NCBI RefSeq assembly: GCF_038070315.1
Contig: NZ_JBBPCC010000010.1
Coordinates: 1 to 64,000 of the forward strand
DNA: 64,000 nt
Direction of reading: 5' to 3'
Origin: Paenibacillus_G filicis
Lineage (GTDB): Bacteria; Bacillota; Bacilli; Paenibacillales; NBRC-103111
Numbering within the stretch: the first letter of the stretch is position 1; the number at the start of each line of letters is the position of its first letter. The position numbers and the translations under genes were made by a program. Below, in pieces: positions 9,297 through 18,100 of this stretch. The notes below the pieces were generated by a model that was not told the DNA's origin, searched no databases, and saw only the letters and a program-made list of their open reading frames with translations.

Positions 9297-12200
9297 ATGA
9301 ATAGTTATACGGGCAGAGCCTGGTCCATACGCAGGTATGCAGCTATGCTGACTGTTCTATGCTTGGTGCTGAGCCTACTATCTACCATCATCACCGTTCC
9401 GGCGGCTAAGGCAGATGGCGACTATTTGCTTTCCGGGAACAGGCAGGTTTTTGCTTCCTCGATCAAAGGCAGCGCCGGACCGGAGAATGTAGTGGACGGA
9501 GACTTGACCACCCGCTGGGAAAGCGAGTGGGGCAAGGACCCTCAATGGATCTATATCGATCTGGGGGCAACTGCCTCGATCTCGCGCGTATTGCTCAAAT
9601 GGGAGGGCGTTTATTCCAAGTCATTCCGGATTGAGGTTTCGGATAACGAATACACATGGACGCCCATTTACACCAATACCAATTTTGCGGGTGGCACGAC
9701 CGATGCTCAGGTGACCGCTAGCGGCCGTTACGTGCGTATGTTCTCCGTCAACCGTGCGAAGCTCGGGTATGGCGTTTCTTTATACGAATTCGAGGTATAT
9801 GGAACGGGGGGCTATAACCAGCCGCCTAAGCCGGCCGTCCCGAATGTAGCTTTGAACAAACCGGCCGTGGCCTCTACGGAAGATAGCAGTAATCCTAATC
9901 TGAAGCCCAAGGATTACTTGGCTACCAACGTCACCGACGGCAGCCTCTCGACACGTTGGTCTTCTCTGGTATCGGATCCGCAATGGGTGTATGTGGATCT
10001 GGGACAAACGACGCAGATCGGCAAAGTTCTGCTGCGGTGGGAGAAGGCTTTTGCCAGAGCTTATGACATCCAGGTATCCAACGATGCGCAGACCTGGACG
10101 ACGGTTTACCGGGAATTACACGGTTCGGGCGGTAAGGATGAGATTTCCTTATACTCATCAGGCCGGTACGTCAGGATGAACGGCTTAGGTCGAGGTACGC
10201 AATACGGGTACTCGTTGTATGAATTCGAGGTTTATCCATACCGGGTGGGTGATCCTCAGCCCAGCTACACGATTCCCCCGGTTCCTGCGCCCTCCAAGGT
10301 TGACGTAGGGAAGGGAAGCTACGAGATTAACGACATTACGCAATTGGAGGCGGTGTATCCGAAAAACAAAACCGCCAATCTGAAATCTCCGATCCCCTCC
10401 AACGACTGGTGGCAGAACTTGCTGATCGCTCCGCTGGGCAACGGCACAGGCATCATCACCTTACCGCTGAAATCCCGCTATACGAAGGGCGGACTGGGCA
10501 TCCTCAATCCCGGTGCTGGATTTGCCAATGGCAATGCAGGGGCTGTGAATGCTGACGGGGTATCCGATCTGTTCTTATCGGCTAGCAACCTGATGGAAAC
10601 GAACTCCATCGAGGCGAAGGTCGACGGGTATGGGGATTATTCGGTCGACGTGATTCTAAGCGACGATAACACGCCCAAGCTGAAAACAACCTTCGTCAAA
10701 GGTTCTCCTTACTTGTACAACATCTTTGCCGACCCGAATTCGGCGGTTATTTATTCGACGGTGACGAGCAAGATTTTCGACGACAATAACAACGCCATCC
10801 TGACGGCGGACGGGGACACGGTGATCGGCGACCATATCGGGATCGAAGTCACCAACGTCGACAATGCGGTGACGCCTCGTACCTTTATTCGCTCGTATGG
10901 CATTTTCGCTCCGCCGGGAACGGAATTCAGCAAAGCGGGCAGCAAGATCAAGATGAAGCTGGGCGGCGGGGAGCATTATTTGTCCATTGCGGCCATGCCT
11001 TCGAATACAGATTTGAGCTACTATTACCAGCATGGGTACGCCTTCGTAAAGGATACGCAAGTTCAGTATAGCTATAATGTGCCTACGGCCACGGTGACCA
11101 CGAACTTTAATTCGGTGACGGAGCTGAAGCGAGCCGGATTTTCGAGCGATACGCTGATGGCTATGCTGCCCCATCAATGGAAGATATCAAGCACTCCCGT
11201 GACGACGCGTACCTACCCGTCGATTCGGGGTTTGATGAAGGTGCACGAAGGCAATAGCTTTACGACCTCAGATAAGTTCAGCGGCCTTCTTCCGCAGTTC
11301 GCAGAGCCGAACGATCCCTCATATTCCCGGGCTGAGCTTGAACAATACCTGACTTATCTGGATACGAGTCTGGCCAATACAGGCGGCTTAATGAATCAGG
11401 ACCCGTACTGGCAGGGGAAAGTGCTGCATCCAGCCGCACTGGGAGCGCTGGTTAGCGATCAGATCGGGGATTACGCCCGCCGGGACAACTACCTCGACAA
11501 GCTGCGCAAAGTGCTCGTCAACTGGTATACCTATTCATCCGATGATGCTTTGCACACGTTCTACTTCCACTATAACCCGGACTGGGGGGTCATCTACCCA
11601 TGGGCGGCAGGATGGGGCATTAATACAGGGATTACCGACCATCATTATACGTACGGGTATTTTGTATACGCGTCGGCGGTGCTTGCTTCCTTTGACCCGG
11701 ATTTCAAGAGAGATTACGGCGGCATGGTCGAGCAACTGCTTCGCGATTACGCGAATCCGTCCAAAACCGATACGATGTACCCTTGGCTGCGCAGCTTTGA
11801 TCCGTACGAGGGCCACTCCTGGGCCGGAGGCTATGCGGATAACAACAGCGGCAACAACCAAGAAGCGGCTGGAGAAGCGTTGGACGGCTGGGCAGGCGTC
11901 TATCTGTGGGGGATCGTCACTGGCAACGATAGCTATCGTGATGTGGCGGCATGGGGCTTCACTACCGAACTCAAAGCCATCGAGCAATACTGGTTCAACC
12001 AAGATCGCGATAACTGGATTCCGGAATATAACCACGGCGTAGCCGGCCAGGTATGGGGCAGCTCTTATCTTTACGGCACGTACTTCTCAGGCAAGGCGAC
12101 GAATATCTATGGCATTCACTGGCTGCCTGTGGCCGAATGGATGAGCTACTATGGTAAAGACCGACAGAAAGCAGGGAATCTGTATGCCGAATTCTACAGG

Positions 12201-13904
12201 GAAAATGGTGGTCCTGCGGACGGCTGGCAGCATATCATATGGCCGTATCAGTCGTTAAGCGACCCTCAAGCGGTCATCGCGAACTGGGACCCGAGCGTCA
12301 TGCAGAAAAATGAAATTTTCAATTCGTACTGGTTCATCCTCAATACCGCCAGCTACGGCAACCGAACAACTGAAGTTTGGGCGGATAATTGGTCTTCCGT
12401 TGGCATGTATAAGAAAGGAAATCAATACACAGCGCATATCTGGAATCCGACCTCTGCGCCGGTCACGGTGCAGTTCCGCAATGCTGCAGGAGTGACGGGA
12501 TCGGTCACCGTAGGACCGAATTCGCTCGTGAAGGCAGACCCGATGCTGCAGGTAGGCGGAGACGCTCAAGCACCTACGGCACCGTCAAATCTGACGGTAG
12601 TCACGGCTGCCAGCGATCAAGTCAGCCTGAACTGGAGCGCTTCGACGGATAATCTGGCGGTAACCGGATACGATATTTACCGCAACGGTACGAAGGTAGG
12701 CGCTTCGCTCTCGACTTCATTTCATGACAAGGGACTGAGTCCTAACACGTCTTACACCTACACGGTCAAGGCGAGGGATGTGGCTGGCAATGCTTCGGCA
12801 GCTAGCAACCCGGCGAGCGTTACAACCAGAGGAGAGCAAGTAGCATTGCCGCGCTCGGGCTGGACGTTGACGACATCGCCTGCGAGCGGAGGTTCAGCCA
12901 ATATGCTGGACGGCAATTTATCCACCCGTTGGACTTCAGGCAAGCCTATGGCACCTGGGCAATATATCGTGGCGGACATGAAGCAGCAGCAGAGATTCAA
13001 CCGCATCGTGCTGGAGTCCGGCGTCAGCGATTATGCAAGGGGGTATGACTTGTATGTGTCCAACGACGGTGTGAATTGGGGAGCTCCGATTGCCACGGGA
13101 ACAGGCGCACCAAAAACAACCATAGATGTTGCCGAACAAACGGCGCAGTACATCAAGCTGGTTCAGACCGGAACGGCGACCAACTGGTGGTCCGTGCATG
13201 AATTAAACGTATGGGTGGAAAGCCAGGGACCGCATGTGCCTACGGGGCCGGCGACGCCGGCGAATCTTGCGGCTTCCGCCGTGTCGTCCAGCCGGATTGA
13301 TCTCAGCTGGAACGCTTCGACCGACCCGGCAAGCGTAACCGGTTATGACATTTACCGGGATGGCTCGAAGCTGACTACGGTGACGTCGGTTACGTACAGC
13401 GACACGGGACTTACGCCTTCGACGATGTACACCTATACGGTCAAAGCCTTTAATGCGTCGGGCCAAGTGTCGGCGGCCAGCAACACGGCCAGCGCGACGA
13501 CAAAGCCAGTCAAAATCCCGGCCGCTCTGAACCGGACCGGCTGGACCGTTGCCACGGTGCCTGTGAACGGCGCGCCTGCGGGCATGCTGGATGGCGATAG
13601 CTCCACCCGCTGGACTTCGGGCAAGGCGATGGCACCCGGCCAGTACATCATCGTCGACATGAAGGCGGAGCAGAGCTTCAGCCGCATCGCGCTGCAGACG
13701 AATGGCAATGATTATGCCCGGGGCTATGACGTGTACGTATCCAATGACGGCACGAATTGGGGAGCCCCCATTGCCAGCGGTGCAGGCACTTCGGCTCAAA
13801 TTACCGTAGATTTCACGGAGCAGACTGCGCGCTACATCCGAGTGGTGCAAACCGGGAGCGCGACCAACTGGTGGTCCATTCATGAGCTTCATGTATATGG
13901 TTGA
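9297..13904 (+). CDS. Secreted GH81 endo-beta-1,3-glucanase, multi-modular
   Basis: A 1535-residue exported enzyme. The ATG at 9297 is preferred because GGGAGG lies 6 nt upstream and a signal peptide follows (to about AAKADG); an in-frame ATG at 9225 would place 24 polar residues ahead of it. Order: two F5/8C modules, a GH81 catalytic domain from about SNDWWQNLL to ATNIYGIHWLPVAEW, then Fn3, F5/8C, Fn3, F5/8C. GH81 hallmarks are TDHHYTYGYFVYA (acid Asp) and GNNQEAAGEALDGW (base Glu). It cleaves beta-1,3-glucan of fungal walls or callose outside the cell. Its C-terminal modules are near copies of those in the upstream gene, so the two probably act together. Confidence 0.93.
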   Translation: MNSYTGRAWSIRRYAAMLTVLCLVLSLLSTIITVPAAKADGDYLLSGNRQVFASSIKGSAGPENVVDGDLTTRWESEWGKDPQWIYIDLGATASISRVLLKWEGVYSKSFRIEVSDNEYTWTPIYTNTNFAGGTTDAQVTASGRYVRMFSVNRAKLGYGVSLYEFEVYGTGGYNQPPKPAVPNVALNKPAVASTEDSSNPNLKPKDYLATNVTDGSLSTRWSSLVSDPQWVYVDLGQTTQIGKVLLRWEKAFARAYDIQVSNDAQTWTTVYRELHGSGGKDEISLYSSGRYVRMNGLGRGTQYGYSLYEFEVYPYRVGDPQPSYTIPPVPAPSKVDVGKGSYEINDITQLEAVYPKNKTANLKSPIPSNDWWQNLLIAPLGNGTGIITLPLKSRYTKGGLGILNPGAGFANGNAGAVNADGVSDLFLSASNLMETNSIEAKVDGYGDYSVDVILSDDNTPKLKTTFVKGSPYLYNIFADPNSAVIYSTVTSKIFDDNNNAILTADGDTVIGDHIGIEVTNVDNAVTPRTFIRSYGIFAPPGTEFSKAGSKIKMKLGGGEHYLSIAAMPSNTDLSYYYQHGYAFVKDTQVQYSYNVPTATVTTNFNSVTELKRAGFSSDTLMAMLPHQWKISSTPVTTRTYPSIRGLMKVHEGNSFTTSDKFSGLLPQFAEPNDPSYSRAELEQYLTYLDTSLANTGGLMNQDPYWQGKVLHPAALGALVSDQIGDYARRDNYLDKLRKVLVNWYTYSSDDALHTFYFHYNPDWGVIYPWAAGWGINTGITDHHYTYGYFVYASAVLASFDPDFKRDYGGMVEQLLRDYANPSKTDTMYPWLRSFDPYEGHSWAGGYADNNSGNNQEAAGEALDGWAGVYLWGIVTGNDSYRDVAAWGFTTELKAIEQYWFNQDRDNWIPEYNHGVAGQVWGSSYLYGTYFSGKATNIYGIHWLPVAEWMSYYGKDRQKAGNLYAEFYRENGGPADGWQHIIWPYQSLSDPQAVIANWDPSVMQKNEIFNSYWFILNTASYGNRTTEVWADNWSSVGMYKKGNQYTAHIWNPTSAPVTVQFRNAAGVTGSVTVGPNSLVKADPMLQVGGDAQAPTAPSNLTVVTAASDQVSLNWSASTDNLAVTGYDIYRNGTKVGASLSTSFHDKGLSPNTSYTYTVKARDVAGNASAASNPASVTTRGEQVALPRSGWTLTTSPASGGSANMLDGNLSTRWTSGKPMAPGQYIVADMKQQQRFNRIVLESGVSDYARGYDLYVSNDGVNWGAPIATGTGAPKTTIDVAEQTAQYIKLVQTGTATNWWSVHELNVWVESQGPHVPTGPATPANLAASAVSSSRIDLSWNASTDPASVTGYDIYRDGSKLTTVTSVTYSDTGLTPSTMYTYTVKAFNASGQVSAASNTASATTKPVKIPAALNRTGWTVATVPVNGAPAGMLDGDSSTRWTSGKAMAPGQYIIVDMKAEQSFSRIALQTNGNDYARGYDVYVSNDGTNWGAPIASGAGTSAQITVDFTEQTARYIRVVQTGSATNWWSIHELHVYG

Positions 13905-13934
13905 CAAGTAGATGGTTGACTTAGGCTAGAATTG

Positions 13935-13978
13935 TCCCCCAAGCTGGACACTTTGAAAAAAGTGACTTTCTTGGGGGA
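13935..13978 (+). terminator. Nested hairpin after the GH81 gene
   Basis: Outer arms TCCCCCAAG/CTTGGGGGA enclose a second pair CACTTT/AAAGTG, followed by a short T-rich run. It may terminate the glucanase transcript. The shape also resembles the end of a small mobile element, so the origin is open. Confidence 0.5.
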
Positions 13979-14063
13979 TTTGTCTATCTATTTTCTATGA
14001 CAGTTACAACGCTTCTTACGTTAAAAGAAAATAGCACTTATAGAAGACATGGAAGAGCTGCCC

Positions 14064-14117
14064 TTAACACAATCCTAACAATTTCCTAACATATACCAAA
14101 TATTCCTTTGTTATCAT
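14064..14117 (+). promoter_or_regulatory. Promoter with three 11-bp-phased TTAACA-like boxes
   Basis: TTAACA (14064), CTAACA (14075) and CTAACA (14086) are spaced exactly 11 bp apart. They end about 20 bp before TATCAT (14112-14117), a possible -10 with no good -35. This is the arrangement of PhoP boxes in Bacillus (TTAACA-like direct repeats at about -60 to -20). Read on the other strand they resemble WalR sites (TGTWAH repeats). It is the likely promoter of the RHS locus. Which regulator binds is inference. Confidence 0.5.
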
Positions 14118-14234
14118 GTCGAAATGACAAGAAATTAATGGGAATTATTCATTAAAGAGGAATTAAAGGTAATTTGTATTTGTTCAATTATGTAGCTGAG
14201 TAGTTAAAGGAAAGCTGATTTTAAGGAGGTGAGG

Positions 14235-14279
14235 TTGTATAAAGCTGAAGCTATTCCATATCCTTCAATACACAGATAG
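14235..14279 (+). CDS. Possible 14-residue leader peptide
   Basis: TAAGGAGGTGA at 14222-14232 is a full complement of the 16S 3' end, yet it lies about 90 bp ahead of the next gene. It is followed at proper spacing by TTG and a short frame LYKAEAIPYPSIHR ending in TAG. Such a strong site used for a tiny ORF suggests a translated leader, or a remnant of one. Confidence 0.35.
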   Translation: MYKAEAIPYPSIHR

Positions 14280-14319
14280 TGCGGTAAGAATCTAGATTAA
14301 AAGAAAGGTGAAATGATTC

Positions 14320-15174
14320 ATGGCTAGAATGAAATCAAAGTTTTTAATACAACTGCTTGTTATTTTATGTTGCTTTGCGCCGTCTCAAGTGTACGCTTCA
14401 TCGTACACTTACGATGAACTGGATCGCTTAACATCGGCAACCTTGGATTCTGGAGAAACGATCTTGTACACTTATGATCCTGCAGGCAATATTCTCTCTG
14501 TACGAAGCAACAGTCAACCTGCACAATTAGCAACGTTTACGGGACGTATTCAACCACCTTCGCCTGGGCTAAGCACAGAGCTGATCAATGGCGACTTTGA
14601 AATGCCTGTTAAGGAGAGGGCAATTGCACCGGGCTGGGAGGAGGACAGCTCAGGATCAGGGGAAGCAGCTTATATGGTGGTAAAGCTTCCTTCCAGTAAA
14701 GGGTCAACCGTGGTTCAAGAAAGCATATCGTCAAGTGTAACCCGCAGCGTGTATGTTGATGGTAACGTATCATCAATAGTTACGGACAGTGTCTACGGAA
14801 ACAAGCCATATACAACTCAAGCACAGCAAGTATCCGTGCATGGGAATGCTGGGGCGGTCGCTAGCGTCAAGCAGGAGATTTATGTTACGGCAGGTGTCCG
14901 TTATGAGCTAACTGCTGCTGTTCTTCCTGTTCAGCTAAATGAGGCTAGCGTTCAATTGGCCGTATCCTTCTATGATAATTCAGACGGACTCGTCGATGTC
15001 CTGACAGTGCCAGTGCATGAACAGACGAGCAACTGGCAAGAGGTACAGGCAGGAATTCAAGTGCCGGATGGTGCTGTAAAAGCAAAAGTGGCGCTTCAAC
15101 TTCATGTTATTGGCTTCGACGGAACCGGCCATGCTATTTTCGACGATATTGTCTTAAAATCATTCCCTTATTAA
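14320..15174 (+). CDS. Secreted YD-repeat protein with beta-sandwich domain
   Basis: A 284-residue exported protein with a signal peptide (MARMKSKFLIQLLVILCC...VYAS). Right after it come two RHS/YD motifs (YTYDELDRLTSATLD and LYTYDPAGNILSV). Residues about 85-284 look like a carbohydrate-binding-type jelly roll (LINGDFEMP...APGWEE ... AIFDDIVLKSF). It is 24 bp upstream of the giant RHS gene, in the same direction, so it may be a companion that helps surface display or binds the wall. Its role is inferred from position only. Confidence 0.75.
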   Translation: MARMKSKFLIQLLVILCCFAPSQVYASSYTYDELDRLTSATLDSGETILYTYDPAGNILSVRSNSQPAQLATFTGRIQPPSPGLSTELINGDFEMPVKERAIAPGWEEDSSGSGEAAYMVVKLPSSKGSTVVQESISSSVTRSVYVDGNVSSIVTDSVYGNKPYTTQAQQVSVHGNAGAVASVKQEIYVTAGVRYELTAAVLPVQLNEASVQLAVSFYDNSDGLVDVLTVPVHEQTSNWQEVQAGIQVPDGAVKAKVALQLHVIGFDGTGHAIFDDIVLKSFPY

Positions 15175-15198
15175 ATTCTCCCACGGAGGGTAACATCC

Positions 15199-18100
15199 TT
15201 GAAGCGACTGCTGTTTATTTTCATTATTGCTTTGTTCGCGTTCGCAGGTTTTCAAACTCTACATGCTTCGCAGGTTAGAGCGGCAGACACGATTACTTAT
15301 TATTTATCGCCGGGAGCTTCGGCGGAAATCACGGCACTGCCCAGCAATCGTGGTATCGTAGCTTCAGTTAAAGTTAGCGGCGGGCCTCACGAGTATGCCA
15401 AGTATTTGGCCGAAGGAGGTTCTTATACTTATGGCAAATCAACAGGCGCACAGACCAATGGCATTAATGGTACAAATCGATTGATTATAACCAATACTTC
15501 AGGCAGTACCATAACTATAACAAGTGGGCCAGTCCTTTTTGACATCGGCTATTCGCCTACTCCAGCTTTACGAAAAATGACCATTTGGCCGGATCAAAGT
15601 GTTGACGTTACGAATATTACAGACAAAAGCGGGGCCGTGAGGGCCGATGGAATCAATGATTATGCCAAGTATGACAATACGGGAGATCTCGTGATATATG
15701 CCAAACGCCGTGCAGCGGGTGAGCATACCTTGTCGGCAGGGAATCGAGTTGCCTTAACGAACCGGGACACTAAAGCCTATGAGGTGTGGGGACCTTATGA
15801 ATCCTTGCAAATCAGCAGCCGTAATGCTCCGGCGGTTTATTATAAAACCCTCAGTCCCGGACAAAGCTTGGAGGCCGCTAATACGTCGAGTAAAAGTTTT
15901 GCGCTGTCGGTTGGAGGCATTTACGATAATGCCATCTATGAGTCAGACGGGTCGATTTATGCTTACGGACGTAAAAAAACAGCCGGTACACTGAGCGTTT
16001 CTTCAGGCAACAGTGCCGTACTAACGAATACGGATACGAAGTCCTATGAGGTAGCAGGGCCCTATGACGGGTTCCGCATCTCAGACCGCTCAATGCCTGC
16101 GTCTTTTGTATGGTCCTTGGGTGTTGGCCAAAGTATACAAGCACTTAATAAGACACCGAAAAACTTTTCCTTATCGTTTTCGGGAACTTATGATTTTGCG
16201 GAGTATACCAAGACAGGGGCCGTGGCTTCCATCGGTCGAGGTGTGAGTACGGCGTCGAGCCTGATTTCATCCGGCGGCTACCTGGCGGTCACCAATCGCG
16301 GAACTTCCGTCATGGAAGTGTCGGGGCCAAGCGACGGTTTTAACGTAAGCGGAAGAAATGCTCCTGCGTTGACGCTGCAGACGCTGCAGCCTGGGCAGCA
16401 TATGGAGGCGGATAACCTCAATACCTCCAGCGCTTCCTTGATGTTAACCGGGACCTTTGACTATGCCTTGTACCAGGATAAGGATGGCATTACGTCTTAT
16501 TCGCGAGGAACCAAGCTCACCACGTTGTCGGTTGGGGCTTCTAGACGTGCGGCCATCTCCAACACGGGAACGACTACAGCCGATGTATTCGGCGCTTATG
16601 ATGCGTTTACATTCCGGGGAAGGACAAACCCGGTGACGTTTTACGCCTCCTTAATTCCAGGTCAAACGGTGGAGGCCATCAACCGCTCTTCAGGGAACTT
16701 CTCTTTGGTGACAACGGCGTCGACGGACTATGCGGAATACAAAGAAAACGGTGCGTCTGTCGCCTTCGAACGAAATAAAACAGCGGGTTCCAGCTTGGTT
16801 CCCCCCCAGAATCGCGTGGTGTTCACAAACAGCTCTGGTGTGGGAATGACCGTAAGTGGTCCGTTTGATGCGTTTCAAACCAACTTACGGCTGAATCCTG
16901 CGGTTTTTGTTCAAATATTGGGTCCAGGACGAAGCATGGAAGCGACCAATAAATCAACTCAGGCCGTTAATTTAAAAACGGCGGGTACCTACGATTATAT
17001 TCAGAAATCGGAAAATGGAGATATTGGTCTATTTGACCGTGGTCGTGCACTGGGCTTTTTAAATGCTCCTGCAGATAGAACGGTGGGGATAACGAATGCC
17101 AGCCTCGGTAACGTAGAGGTAGCAGGTCCTTATGATATTTTCCAGGTCGTCAATCGTGTAAACCCTGTATTGTTCATTAAAGTTATGCAGCCGGGCCAGA
17201 GTGCAGACATCACCAACCATTCGACGAATCCTTACAGGGTTAACTCGACTTTCTCCGGTGATACGGCTGAATATAAGTCCGACGGTACTTTAGCGAGCTA
17301 TGGGGTAGGCGGCGCCTCGGGTCTTTCCTTGATTGACGCAGGGAAGCGGATAGCTCTGATGAATACATCTGACAAAGCTGGCGAAGTGTGGGGCCCCTTT
17401 GACGCATTTGCCGTTAATGATCGAAGCACGCCCGTCACATTTGTCAAAGCGCTGGCTCCCGGGCAAACGGTCAAAGCCAAGCAAATCGCCAATAGTACGT
17501 TTAATGTGCGTCGTTCCGGTAAAACCGATTACGCCTTGTACAAGCCAACCGGTGCCATTTCTTCCTTTGGTCGCGCTGACTCGGGGACTATTGCAAGAAT
17601 CGTCAGCCCTGGAGAATCCTTAATCATTACTAACACTGACCAAACGGAAGTCTTAGTAAGAGGTCCGTATGATGCCTTTCAATTAAGCGATAGGAGCGAG
17701 CCAGCTCTCTTTGTCAGGACCTTGGGTGGTAGTCAAAGTATAGATGTTACCAATCTGACGTCCACTACGGCATCTATTGCAATTGCTGGAAACCATGACT
17801 ACTCCATGTATGATGGAAATGGGCCCATTAAGTCGTATGCCTCAGGTCCATCGGCCAGTCGAGACCTGGATGCCGGTGAACGTATCGGTATAGCAGGTAC
17901 TGACGGCGCAGCCATTGAGGTGGCGGGACCTTACGATGTGTTTCGGGTGATCGAACGCTCGACGCCTGTTACCTATTCAACGACATTGAATCCTGGTCAA
18001 ACCATACAGGCTCAGAGTACTTCTTCGAAGCTGTTTATGGTTAAAGTAACCGGGAAATTTGATTATGCTAAGTATAGCTCGGTTAAGACCTTAGATGCTT

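Noticed and set aside
13203..13907. 234-codon minus-strand frame opposite the GH81 C-terminus (and similar ones at 8424-9164 and 12936-13199)
   Set aside because: They mirror the repeated Fn3-F5/8C modules and are Arg/Ile-rich, as expected of antisense reading of such DNA.
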